From positions 1-64,000 of the forward strand of contig PPXM03000006.1 of assembly GCA_003707065.3 (NCBI GenBank): a stretch of DNA of 64,000 bases. Direction: 5' to 3'. Origin of the DNA: Trigonopsis variabilis. Taxonomy: Eukaryota; Ascomycota; Trigonopsidomycetes; Trigonopsidales; Trigonopsidaceae. The first letter of the stretch is position 1, and every line of letters begins with the position of its first letter. This document shows positions 1 to 11,488 of this stretch, one piece after another. The notes under the pieces were generated by a model. The model searched no databases. It was not told the origin of the DNA and saw nothing but the letters and a program-made list of their open reading frames with translations. Position numbers and translations under genes: made by a program.

Positions 1-208
1 AAGAGGAGAACAACGGATTGTGTGAGTAAGACAAAGAGAAGCAATCAGCCGTATTGCTTTCTTTGGCGAAATAGTGTGGTCTGTCTCGGATAAGAATGTC
101 CGAAGACTAATATAAAAGGACTACTCTATGTACAGATAAACAATACAATACAGCAATACAGTCGCCCACCTTTCCTAGTCTATACATGTACAATCCAAAA
201 TCTTAACA
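1..208 (+). mobile_element. LTR of a retrotransposon, cut by the left window edge
   Basis: This is the right-hand part of the same LTR family seen at 1057-1380 and 2463-2719. It shares the core from the AGCAATCAG region through a TATAAAAG box at 111-118 and ends in the family's terminal TTAACA at 208. The beginning lies outside the window, so I cannot say whether it is a solo LTR or the 3' LTR of an element extending to the left. It has few differences from the other copies, which suggests a fairly young insertion. The superfamily is not determined from the LTR alone. Confidence 0.8.
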
Positions 209-1056
209 TCATCCAGTCCATATGCAAAAATGCGTCTCCACATCCATTGATAACTTCATAATCATACTGTAGCGCTCAAGCAAGCAGAATGCAAATGATC
301 TTAAATCATATCACATGAGCGAAGGTTTGTTTCATCATATTCGATTCCATACTTCTGAGTAAATCCCTCAATTGTCGTAGGATCAATTAATCTAAATAAA
401 TATTTGAATAATGAATTCAACATTAAGGTTTTGGGAAAGCCAGCTTATTTCCTAGGTTGTTTTTTTGCACAAAGAAAGAAATAGGAGCATCAATATGCGT
501 CAAAAAGAATATACAAAGCATTTGCCGGAAAATTTGGAATGAATAAATGTGATATATCGTTCGTTGTGTAAAGATATGTCTCCAAAAGGTGGAAGAAGAT
601 GCCAAAAAAATCAAGATACAGAGGCCATATGACATCTGATGTATCTTACGACAAGAAGCGGACCGTGGTCGACAAATTGTTGAACTGGAAGTCTAAAGCA
701 CTGAAACTTAATACGTTGTTATGGAACAATACATGTTGGAGCTCAAGATCATCGTTGGGATTATCAAACAATGTATTACTTAGATTGGGACTAAATAATC
801 ACATTGTCAGACAGGAAGAAACAAAAAATAATGGGCCGTCGACCTCCTTCTCTCTTTCTGGAACTGTCTCGAACGTGGAATATACAAGCTCTATTATAAA
901 TAAGATATTATGTGCAGATAATTAATATATTACGGAATATACCAAGTATAAGTTACTACAATTTCAACGAACTTTAGCTCTGCCAACAGTATCAAGATTG
1001 CCAATCCTAACATAAAAACTGGAAAGCGGTTTGTCTATCTTCAGATACCTGAATGG
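209..1056. other. intergenic / repeat-flanking stretch, no recognised gene
   Basis: This AT-rich stretch lies between two LTR copies. A 108-codon open frame runs from 599 to 925 on the plus strand, rich in Ser, Asn and Leu. I recognise no domain in it, and its composition resembles the surrounding non-coding DNA, so I do not call it a gene. Remnants of older insertions are likely given the setting, but none can be named. Confidence 0.5.
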
Positions 1057-1380
1057 TGTTGAGACTGGAAGTCTAGAACACCGAAACATTTAACAATGCA
1101 TTGTGTAAGACAATAGGAACAATGCATTGTGTAAGACAATAGGAACAATGCATTGTATGAAACAATGGGAACAATGCATTGTGTAAGTGAGACAAAGAGA
1201 AGCAATCAGTCGTATTGCTTTCTTTGGTGAATACTGTGATCTGTCTCGGATAAGAAATATCTGAAGACTAATAATATAAAAGGACTACTTTATGTACAGA
1301 GAGTTAATAAAATACAAGACAAGACATCAATACAACTGCTCGCCTTCCTAGCCAATACAGGTTCAGTCCAAAACTTAACA
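1057..1380 (+). mobile_element. solo LTR with 5-bp target duplication AATGG
   Basis: This 324-bp element begins TGTTGAG and ends CTTAACA, an imperfect terminal inverted repeat of the TG...CA type. It is bracketed by the direct repeat AATGG at 1052-1056 and 1381-1385, as expected from retroviral-type integration. A TATAAAAG box sits at 1275-1282. No internal coding region is attached, so it is a solo LTR left by recombination between two LTRs. It is longer than the copy at 2463-2719 mainly because of an internal 26-bp tandem repeat. The intact target duplication and close match to the other copies suggest a relatively recent insertion. Confidence 0.92.
1092..1187 (+). repeat. 26-bp tandem repeat inside the LTR
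   Basis: About 3.7 copies of a 26-bp unit starting AACAATGCATTGT follow one another at 1092, 1118, 1144 and 1170. Each unit carries the palindromic core AATGCATT. The other LTR copy at 2463-2719 has only two related units, so the repeat number varies between copies of the family and explains most of the length difference. Confidence 0.88.
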
Positions 1381-1939
1381 AATGGCACATATCACTTGGG
1401 TTTTCAATAAAGCGAAAATGAGAAAATCACTGCCTAAAGTGAGTGATGCAGGCTAGGCGCGAGATAGATGCGGAACACAGAAAAACCATTAGTAGAATAT
1501 CACAAAATTAGCAGATGTGATATATCATGGATGACTAAAAGAGAGAAAATATAGTGTCGGTGGTAAATGGAAGCGGATAATATTTCATTCGAGCCATGTG
1601 CAATGAAGTCATTTGAAGTCATTTGGCTAAAATAGCTATCTTCAAATATAGATTGGGCTAAGAAGGAAAAAATAGTTGGATTTTGAAGATAAATCAAAAA
1701 AGCGCAATAAGGACTGCCAAAATCCAGAAGCATTCTTCAGAGCGGCCTCTTTCTGTTGATAGTAATCCGTATTGGCAAAAGACTCACCTTCCCACAAAGA
1801 CTATGCGACCTTGACCAAGATTAATTCAGATTAGTCGAGTTTTATCAGGATTAGTATGATTACTCAAGAATAGCTGGTCAGCTGGTCTTGACTACTAAGA
1901 GTGGAATATAAATAGGTCTGAGTTGTGGATTAGCACTGA

Positions 1940-2330
1940 ATCTGAATATCGCTCAGAAAATATAATTTCTCTCATATGTAACGCCACAATCAACACTACG
2001 ATAGGACAGTTGCTTGCGCAGAAAACTAGATTATTAGCATAATTAATATTAATTACTTTCTGACGAATTAAAAGTTCTGTCATAATTGAACAAACAATAT
2101 ACTCAATCAAGGTTGACTGAGTATATTGACTGAGCGATTCGACACCTCGATAAACATAGATCAGGTTAATGATCTTCTGCTTTGCAATAGCAGCACCAAG
2201 TTTTCGAATGATTGATCCCATTGACCACGGCATCTGATCCAGTACTTTGGAGGAGGCGTAACTATATGTAATAAGTAATACCGGTTCTGACGGCATTTTC
2301 AATGTCCTCAAGGGGCATAACAGCACTGTC
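1940..2330 (-). mobile_element. possible Ty1/copia fossil (RNase H region)
   Basis: On the minus strand a degenerate frame has a spaced pattern recalling the end of the Ty1/copia polyprotein: an alanine/lysine-rich RNase H segment, a Thr-Glu-Tyr-like motif, and a tail resembling the conserved final His/Arg-Glu segment. It is clearly broken and old, probably with many changes. It points opposite to the neighbouring LTRs and so is probably a different, older insertion. The resemblance is judged by eye only. Confidence 0.35.
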
Positions 2331-2462
2331 ATGAGACAGGAATTGCAGATACAAACAGGAGTGAACCACTCCTCACTTCCCTCGATTGTTTCGCTCGGTC
2401 ATCTAAGTGCACAGATCTGTGATGAAATTTATCACACGAGTTAAACTCATCCATCTCAAAAG

Positions 2463-2719
2463 TGTTGAGACTGAAAGTCTAGAACACTGAAACATTCAAC
2501 AATGCATTGTGTAAGAGAAGAACAATGCATTGTGTGAGTAAGACAAAGAGAAGCAATCAGCCGTATTGCTTTCTTTGGCAAAATACTGAGGTCTGTCTCG
2601 GATAAGAGTATCCGAAGACTAATATAAAGGGACTACTTCATGTACAGATAAATAATACAATACAGCAATACAGTCGCCCAGCTTTCCTAGTCTATACAGG
2701 TACAATCCAAAACTTAACA
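2463..2719 (+). mobile_element. solo LTR with 5-bp target duplication AAAAG
   Basis: This 257-bp element starts TGTTGAG and ends CTTAACA, and is flanked by AAAAG at 2458-2462 and 2720-2724. It is the same family as the LTRs at 1-208 and 1057-1380, with two copies of the internal AACAATGCATTGT unit. The core, including the TATA-like box, is closely similar to the edge copy. No internal element remains, so it is a solo LTR. Confidence 0.92.
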
Positions 2720-2724
2720 AAAAG

Positions 2725-4389
2725 AACAGAGTTGTCAGATTATCTCAGAAGGGTTACCAAAATTTGCTCATGATACGTCGTCTTAATCTCCATCCAAGCA
2801 AGGCGTACATCTTCTCACGAAAGAAGACCAGTCTGAGACAGTTACAGCGGCAATCATGTTAGTCCTTCCAGAGGCCAACATAATCTTTTCAGAGAGCCGG
2901 GAAGAATCTTGTAGCAACTTGTACTCTTAGTCTAAGTGTCTTCCTATACTAGGAGTTAACTGCTGATAGCAGCATATGACGTTCCTACCTCGAAAACAAA
3001 GTAAAGTCCTAGAGGAAATGTACTACAGTATCGGAATAGGTACTAGTTCCTTAGGTGACATTTAATCACAGAGTGGAGGAACAGGTCCAATATCCACCGT
3101 ACAGTCAGCGGTTGCGCAAGTTCTTCATCGATGTCCATTATATAATCGGTATTATAAGTGACAAGGATGGATGCTCTTTAATTTTGGCATACATATCAAA
3201 ATCACCTGATACTGATACAATTCTGGAAGTTATAGGGCTAGTCAAGAGAAGCCCGTTCTTATCTGTTAAAGTCCTATAGGTCCTATAAGTCATAAATAAT
3301 ATTATACGCTGACTCAAGAATATAATAACAGAGAAATCATTGATATAAGAAACAGAAGGCTGTGAATGACTTGTTTTCCCATTGATATTCCGAAAATAAA
3401 TAAAGAGAAAGTAATAGAATTTGTCCTGCAGTAAAACTGTTTTTATAATTCCAATAAGATAGTTCTATCTGTATATACAGACATGAAGTCTGATTCTATT
3501 CCAAAGCTTTTCCGTAAATTTCAAGCCTTCATTCTTTTTAGGCTTGAAGAGTACCTGAGTGTCATCAATAGTCAGTGAGAAAGGACTGATTGTCTATACT
3601 GTGGCGTTAATAGTTAGCCATTAGCCATGGAAGACGTCTGTATTTTCTATATAAAATAAAGACTCTGTCTGGGGAATTGCTAAGCGACCAGCAGGATAGG
3701 GTATCTGCTCAGATTGAAGTGGATCTGCTGCAGACTATAAAAGAAGCTGAAATAAAAATAAGTATGAACACATAAAAATAGTATCAGGAGATACATGCAA
3801 CTCCCCTGTCCGAGTAGTTCAGGCAACGACGCTTTTGGGGAGAACCCATCAGCAAAGCTGAGCCTCTTGTCGGTAGCCGATCATGGGTTTAAGTGTATTT
3901 AAGGAGAGGAGGTAGAACAAATTAAATATCGCCTGCTGAATGTATAGGTATTTTGAGAATTGACTTTTATGGGCATCTTGATATCAATAATAAGGTGCCT
4001 TTAAACAATTGAACGGACAAATGATGGCTCAATTGGAAATCGAGAGAAGTATCTGAATGATACAAAAGTTCCAATCTATCTAAACTCTGTGACTTGTCCG
4101 TAATCGCGTCACCTAAAAAAGGAATATTGCTTTCATCAGCATTTTAATGTATGAACACTAGATAATACAGTCTCTGATCAGGCACGACACCGAACGGACG
4201 AGTCTATAGTGTCCTAAGCTGGAGAACAACGATATTATTGATATAAAGATTATCCGAAATAAGCCTGATTCAACTCAAAGACATCAGCACATAGGAGAAT
4301 TTGCTGATCTCTTCATTGTAGTCAACAACAGCAACTCAGAGAGTTTAAAGCACGAAAAATTATATCTCCGGACCCACTTCAGAAGATTA
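2725..4389. other. AT-rich stretch without a recognisable gene
   Basis: No open frame of convincing length or spliced gene model was found on either strand. Scattered short frames (for example 3055-3279 on the plus strand) show no domain. Lying between solo LTRs and a probable gypsy remnant, this is most simply decayed repeat DNA, but no specific family can be named. Confidence 0.5.
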
Positions 4390-4740
4390 GTTGTGCGTTC
4401 CTATTCTTGGCCATCATCGTACTATAAAAGGTACCTCTTCTGAAGTCTGGACGTTTAAAGAAGTAGAAAGAGAGGTTAGACTTGTTGTGGATAATGTACA
4501 GGAGTGCAGAAGCTGCATCTATTGGATAAGGTATGATGGATATGTGTATCATATATTTATTCATCTTATCCCATGCAATTCCCATCTCCCTAATCTGTAT
4601 CTATGTTCTTCCTTGTCTAACTGTCGCAAGCAAGATTTTTCATTTAAGCCAGCAGTGTCTATCCTTCATAGGTATCAAGATACATAAACTTTCGCAATTC
4701 TCTCAAGTCGGTGTTTACTCAGTTTCAACCTGAGGCATAA
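4390..4740 (+). mobile_element. possible Ty3/gypsy fossil (integrase region)
   Basis: The plus-strand frame at 4391-4687 shows a Gly-His ... Thr-x-Lys ... Val-x-x-Cys-x-x-Cys pattern, like the zinc-binding H2C2 head of Ty3/gypsy integrases. Weaker resemblance to the start of the integrase core follows. It is clearly broken, with several breaks, and no LTRs of its own were recognised. The call is by eye, and only the family and part can be suggested. Confidence 0.35.
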
Positions 4741-4997
4741 AGTGAATTCAAACGCATCAACAACAAGGTTAAATATCCTAAGCCGACTATAGCAATTTGA
4801 CCTTAACGATTGCCAACCGATAGTTGAAGATAAGAAAGAGGGTCTTTTGAAAGGAAAATACAGTGATAGTAACGGCGATCGCTACACTGCTGGACCAAAC
4901 TCATCTTCCTTCGACAGGGTAACAAGGCGGCTACTCTCTCGAACATCGAAGTAAACAGGCACATCTAAAAGACTGTCGTCCGCAGCTTGTCTTAGAT

Positions 4998-7369
4998 ATG
5001 GGGTTACAGCCCGGGAGAAGATTGACAGTTGGGTCTCATGAGGTTATCGTTGAGAGATACCTATCTGAAGGTAGTATTTTCGTCAATGATCCATGGTCTA
5101 ACACAAAGGCGGATTCGCTCAAGTCTACGTTGTGCACCTCAATCCGGAGGATAAACTGGCGGTCCTGAAAAGCATCCACGTGCCCAATAAAGCCGGTCTC
5201 ACTTATGTTAGGATCGAGGTTGATACGATGGTGGGCATTTGAGAAATTTAAAATAGAGGCTGACAACAGAAACGACTTGCAGGACGACCTCATATAGTCT
5301 CTTACATAGACTCTCATGCCTCTAGACTTCCTGATAATTCTTATGAAGTGTTGGTTCTTATGGAATTCTGCTCTGGTACGTTCATTCTAAAGCGCCTGCA
5401 TCAGAATTTGCCAATTGGCGGGTTTGCGCATTTAGTCTCAGCCTATTTAATCGTTTCTAACATACTAGGTGGTGGTCTCATAGATTTCATGAATACCAGG
5501 CTTCAAAATCGTCTCACAGAGCCTGAAATTCTTCATATTTTCACGGACATTTGTGAAGGGGTCGCCGAAATGCACTCATTGAAACCGCCTCTAATTCATC
5601 GAGATCTCAAAATAGAAAACGTTCTTATATCAGGAAAAAATGATTACAAAATCTGCGATTTCGGGTCAACGACTACCTGTATTGCAGTGCCGACATCGGA
5701 GGAGGGGTTCAGAAGACTTGACGAGGATATCCAATGTCATACTACCCTTCAATATAGGTCGCCGGAGATGATCAACGTTTTTATGAGGAAACCAATAAAC
5801 GAAAAGTCGGACATATGGGCGTTAGGCATCCTATTATATAAATTGTGCTACTATGTTACTCCATTCGAAAACCAGGATATGAGCAATCTATCTTCAACCT
5901 CTCTGACATTTCCCCCGTATCCCTTCTTCTCAAGAAGGTTGAGGAACGTTATATGTAAGTATAAGACACCTTTTAATCGGTGTTATCATGGACAGCAGCT
6001 GATATGCAGGTGTGCTCCTGCAGATTGATCCCAGTCTGAGACCGAATATTTTCCAGTTGTTGAAGGAGCTATACTCCATACGCAACCTGGACATTCCTAC
6101 TACTTCGGTAAGTTTCAGGTAGATGGAGACTTTTACTAATACTAGGTGGCGTATGCTTATTACTATTCTAGGGGGAAGTCAAATATGAAAACCGCTACTA
6201 CAGATGATACATTCTCAGGTGCTGATCAGATATCATCGTCATCCGCGTCTCGAATTCCGAGCGGAAATGTGACTCCGACTACGATTAAATCGGGTACATC
6301 TTCCTTGAAGTTAGACCGTGGTTCGGAGATCAATTATAAAGCTACTTCTCCCAGGATATGTATCGATACACCCTCATCTAAGGAAAGCGGCGCCTCGCAT
6401 GACTCCTCTGGTCAAGACCTTTCAACCGGCATCGAGCGAGCTCGTGGACCAGGCAAGCCCGCGCAGGACGTGGTGCCACCTTCTAACTTTGAAGAGTCCC
6501 AATCCATCAAGAAAGGTCGACCCTCATTTGATAAAGAATCTAGCACTCTCTCTGCTGACGGTAAAAAGAGTGACCGTTTTGTTGGGACTTCTCTGAGGGA
6601 TAAGAGAATAGACTCAAGGCGACCCAAAAGTATGTATGTCGAGTCTAATATGGACTTTTTGAAGGGGCTCTCCAATAGTTCGCGCCTAGACTCTTCAAAA
6701 TCTCGGAATAGTATGAGTTATGATAGGAGAGACTTCCAATCACCTGACAATGAATATGATGATAGTGTAAATTTTCTCAAAACCTTAAATACGTCGGATC
6801 CTGATTCCAAGTTCAGGAGACGCTTCAGCTCAGAAAGTGCCAGAAGCGCTATATCTATTCGATCGACAACATCCTCAGTTGGTAGCGTCAGAGATTTCTT
6901 CTCAGGTAAGATGACATCTCTTATCAATAAGTTTGATAGTGCCGCGTCAAAAAATTCAAAGAAAGGCGAGCTAGCTTATACTCGCTCGTCGGTGGATAAA
7001 CGTTCACTCTTTTCGAGGAACAAAGACAGGAGAAGCTCACCGGCATCTATACCCGAAGGTGAAACAGTGTCTGTTTCAGAAGGCAAGACAGGAACCGCTC
7101 AAAGTAGAAATGGTATAGAGGAAAGGCATGTTACAGACAGTCGGTCAAAACCTCCTGTCGAGAATGCGAAGCCTCGTAAAAGGCCCATCCCTCCACCTAA
7201 GCCTGCTAAACTAAAATCTGCAGAGCGAATAAATGGTCAAATGGTGAAAGATGAAGCAAAGGAAACAGAACGCGCTAAGGTAGAGAAAAGCCCTAATGAC
7301 GAATCCTGGGAAGATGCCTTTCTGAGGCGATTTCCCGATCTCTCCACGCTTGAACTGAAACTATCTTGA
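4998..7369 (+). CDS. Ark1/Prk1 (NAK) family actin-regulating serine/threonine kinase
   Basis: Six exons (4998-5070, 5109-5230, 5270-5375, 5469-5954, 6010-6107, 6146-7369) give 702 aa in frame. The kinase domain spans about residues 10-280. It has the loop SEGGFAQVYVV, a Lys in AVLKSIHVP, HRDLKIEN near 143, CDFGST near 163 and YRSPEM, all typical of the Ark1/Prk1/Akl1/AAK1 group. A long Ser-rich linker follows. Near the end lie a proline motif KRPIPPPKPAK, a likely SH3 ligand for Abp1-type proteins, and a C-terminal EDAFLRRFPDL segment seen in this family. Such kinases phosphorylate Pan1, Sla1 and epsins to disassemble endocytic actin patches. The start Met at 4998 sits a few residues before the conserved N-terminal strand. 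Introns are 38-93 nt. The family call is strong; the exact paralogue is unknown. Confidence 0.9.
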
Positions 7370-8125
7370 AATGTTTAGAGGCGGCGGCAATCGTGTTCTC
7401 TTTTTCAACGCCATTAGATCATTTTTTACGCAGAACCGGATAATAACAATGATAATTGGATGTGTTATTTAGAATCGTAACGGTAGAATTTTTCTTGAGG
7501 AATATCGTTCAATTGAATGATTTATGCATGCACGGATACTCAAATTCCTCAATATCAGTACTGATCTGGCAGACATTCACCTGATGTAACGGACCCATTC
7601 TCCTACTTCGTTCTGTGTTCGTATTTCCTTTAAGGATATACTAGCTCTCGGATGCATGCTTGAAGAGGAAGCCGCCGTTCAAGAATAGAAATGATAATCA
7701 ATCTCCACATTATTATCAGCAGAAGAGAAAATCTGATATTCTAGCGTGTTGATTTGACCAAAAGCTATTATCTATAATCTGGGGATTATATATTTCTGAT
7801 ACAAGTAGTTCAATACCTCAACAGGAAGGGCTGCGCAAGATGGAGATGTTCTCAAAGAGGTGATCCTCGACAATTCGAAACTTTCTTGTGACAAGAATTA
7901 TTATAATACGAGTAGCAAGTCCATTGTTTATGCCCAGTTAGATGCCTGTTAGAATTTGGATGATTATCGATAACTTTACTCCTCGCGATGGTACTCGTCA
8001 CATACGTAAATGCAACTCATCGTTACAGTCTTGATGTAGTCCTACATCCAATAGTGTCCTCGTACCGCAACCATCCGGACTGATAACCACGATATATTAT
8101 CATTTGAAAACTGGTCAATACAATA
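7370..8125. other. intergenic region between the kinase and bbc1
   Basis: The 756 bp between two tandem plus-strand genes should hold the 3' end of the kinase transcript and the bbc1 promoter. I see no open frame of note and no RNA gene. Confidence 0.6.
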
Positions 8126-11100
8126 ATGCCGGAATTGCCATTTAAAGTAAGGGCATTATATGATTATCATTCAGATCATCCCGATGACCTGAACTTCTCC
8201 AGCGGTCAAATTATCGAAGTCGATGCTCTCGATGGCGAAGAGTGGTACAAAGGATCGTACAAAAACGACAGCGGTACTCAGGTTCATGGTATGTTCCCTG
8301 CTAATTTTGTGGAGAGCATTAAATCTTCTGATGACGGGCTGCTGCATGATAAACACGGAAGCGATGTCCCGAGTGCGGCCGTGTCGGGCGGTCATGATGA
8401 GAAAGAGCCTATTCTTCATAGCTCGAGTTTCGTACCTCCTTCCCAATCTTCAAATGTCGAATCGTCTCCTCAAACATCTCCAGCTTCTGAGGATGGCAAA
8501 TATCTTGAAGGCTTCCGGAACTTTAAGGATAGGCTAGCTTCTTTTAACTCTTCAGGTGCTGATGAAAAGCCTATTCTTCCTCAACCTTCTCAGCCTAAAA
8601 CTTCCTATATCAAGAAATCATTTCTTGCAGATCCGCATTCTCATTATATCCCCCCTGCACCTTCAACTTCCGTCGAAAAGCATTCTTTTCATTCCGGTGA
8701 TAAGCCGGCTGTCGAGACAGCGGATGAGTCAGAAGATGTCATAAAAGGAGCTGATGAGATTACGAACGACAGAGAAAACGATGAGCAGCTTGGATCTCTG
8801 AAGAGTCGCATCGAGCATCTGCAAAAAATGCAGATGCAACAGCAAGAGCTCATGCAGAAGCGTGCTAATAGAAAGCAAAAGAAAACAAAGGCTGACAAAA
8901 AGGAGGAGCACGCTAATGCGGATGACGATAATACTGTCTCCACCGGAGCTCTCGATCAAAGTCAACCATCAAATGCGGCTAGTCCTTCTTCAGAGACAGA
9001 CATACAAACTTATAGTACTGTTATTGATAATCAGATAAAAGATACTGATAATTTTTCTGGTAATGAGCAGACTACTGAGAGCAAAACCGAAGGTGATGTT
9101 GAATCTACGTCAATAGATAACGAAACAAAGGCTTCTTTGGATGAGAAGCACACGGAGGTTGCTGGAGGCGAAGATGATAATAGTGACGATAGCGATGATA
9201 GTGATGAAGATGACATTGACCCGGAAATAGAACGCAAATTGGCTTTGAGAGAGCGCATGGCAAAGATTTCAGGCTCCGGAGCCTTCGGAATGCTTCCGCA
9301 GCCTCTCGGATTTCCACTTGGTGGTGTTCCTACGAGACATTCCGGTAAAAACAGGAAAACATCTGAGGAACAGGTGGCCACTATTCCTAAGCAAGAGCCG
9401 GTTCCTATCTTTCCTTTCCAGGGCCCTCCTCCTGTTCCTGTACACAACGATATATCTGTTGAGCGTCACTCACTCGATAGTGACAATGCGAGTACTCACC
9501 ATAATCAATCTCAAGTTGAAAGTTTAGGCCAGACGATTGGTAGTGACATCTCCTCAGTTCATGAAGGTAAGCTATAGATCCTCTTATACTCAACTCTAAC
9601 TTTATTTAGATACTTCTCCTACTTCGGAAATAGAAGACCAAACGACTAAGGGTAAGGAATCGAAGAAACTACAGGGTTTGTGCTATTCCTTCGAAAGAGA
9701 CTAAGTATCAGGAAATATCTCTGTAGCTGAGGAGTCGAAGCCTCATTCTTCTTCTAATAGGTCAATGAAGCAAACATCAATACCAGCACAATCGACATAT
9801 GTACAGAATTCTCCTTCTAATGCTCGCGATCCGGCACGCCGTGACTCACTATCCTATTCTCAGCCGCAGGTACCACCGCGGGTAGCACCAGCTGCCCCCA
9901 ATCTATCGTCTGCTCCTTTGGGTGCGAGCGGTGCTCGTCCTAACGATGATTCCGAGAAGCAACGGACAGAGATTGTAGGGGATGAAGAGCAGAATCCTCC
10001 AATTCCTCAACGGCCTCCTCCTGTCCCTTCTGGGATAAACTCTAGGCCTGCTCATACTTCCACCTTACCGGCTCAAGCATCGGCTCCTCCATCTTCGATA
10101 AATAGCTCTCATCCCCCACCGATTCCAGGATCACTTCCTCCTCCTGTCCCCTCTGTTAAGCCGTTGAATGATGCTTCTTCTTCCGAGTCTGAGAGTGTCG
10201 ATGAAGAGGCAATAGATAATTCTGGAGATGAGAATGATCTTACAGGTGATGAGCAGAGTTTTAGGGTGACTTCTTCTCTATTGATGCCGGATGATTCTGG
10301 ATTGAAAAAATCTCAAACCATGCCTCAAGGTCAAACCGCAGCTCCAAAGACAGCTCCTCCTCCTCCGCCTCAGGTAACTTCTCCCGTAAACCGTTCCACG
10401 TTTCCTATCGATCAGAGAAAGAATTCGTCTGAAATAAGAAGCTCCCTTGAAAGCAATAGGCATGACGAAGAGTATGGTCGGACATCCCTTGAGCGAACCA
10501 GAACATCTTTGACGATCGAAAACGCAGCGCATTTGGTTGACACGTCTTCTTCAACGGAATGGTGGTATAAAGAGAATGGCCTCCCGGAGGAGCTACAAAG
10601 TCAAGATTCACTTTGCGAAGTTGACAATTATACTCAGCACCTTCGAGACGGTAGGGAAATAGTGATTAGAGACATCTACGCTTTGTTTCCTGATTATAGT
10701 CAGACAATTGTAACTGCGATTTTTGAAGAGGCGAAACCAGATGATGTTACAATCCACCAGTACACGAAGCAGCCACCTCAGCTGAACCGTGAAGAGCTCA
10801 TTGCTCAGAGCCAGGCATATGGTAAACAAATCTTTGATGCAGCAGTAAAGCTGATTGGAACAAGTGTCGAATCTAGCGGTCTAAATTCTTTTGTGATCGG
10901 TCTCCTTTCTAAAATTCCCAATCTTCTTGTCTGTCCAAACAGGAAATCGTTCGGTATCCCAATTTTCTCCTTGAATATATCTTCTTCTAAACAGGGAGAA
11001 AAAGTTTACGAAGATATACGGCCTGGCGATATCATTGCTTTCAAGAATGCACGCTTCCAAGGTCATAAAGGGTCTCTGCACCAGAAATATGTTCAGGAGG

Positions 11101-11303
11101 TTGGCATTGATAAGGATAATCAGCCCCATGCGGCTATAGTTTTAGAGGTTGAACAGTCGAAGCTCAAATTGAGAGTAGCTGAATTAAGCTCGTCTTCTAA
11201 ATCATCCAAGGTCAAGTTGGAATCATACAGGCTTGGAGACTTGAAAAGCGGCTACATAAAAGTCTTCAGACCTATAGGGCGAGATTACGTGGGCTGGAAG
11301 TGA
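8126..11303 (+). CDS. bbc1: Bbc1-like SH3-domain actin-patch protein
   Basis: Three exons (8126-9566, 9610-9651, 9712-11303) encode 1024 aa. An N-terminal SH3 domain (residues ~5-65) carries ALYDYHS, DDLNF, EEWYKG and GMFPANFVE. A charged segment with a probable coiled coil lies near 225-255, and many proline-rich stretches (PPIPQRPPPVP type) fill the middle. The C-terminal ~250 residues (from STEWWYKENGLP, ~775) match the Bbc1/Aim3 C-terminal domain, which has a cysteine-protease-like fold. Bbc1 binds Las17/WASP and type I myosins and restrains Arp2/3-driven actin assembly at endocytic sites. Introns 9567-9609 and 9652-9711 restore one continuous frame. The middle exon is only 42 nt. The gene follows the Ark1/Prk1-type kinase, which works in the same pathway. 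Confidence 0.9.
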
Positions 11304-11488
11304 TGGCCAGAATTCTAAGACACTTCTGGAATTTGTGAAAATATGTGTGTGATGTATGATCTTATTAAATGGTATGTTAGTAAATCAGTAGATCTGTTGT
11401 CTAGTGCGAGAGGTCGCGGTATGACATTGATTCCGAATCCAACAGATTCAATATATATACAAAAAACCACCGCGTCTCTTTCCTTTTC

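Noticed and set aside
599-925. Plus-strand 108-codon frame between LTRs
   Set aside because: Ser/Asn/Leu-rich with no motif; composition matches the repeat-rich surroundings.
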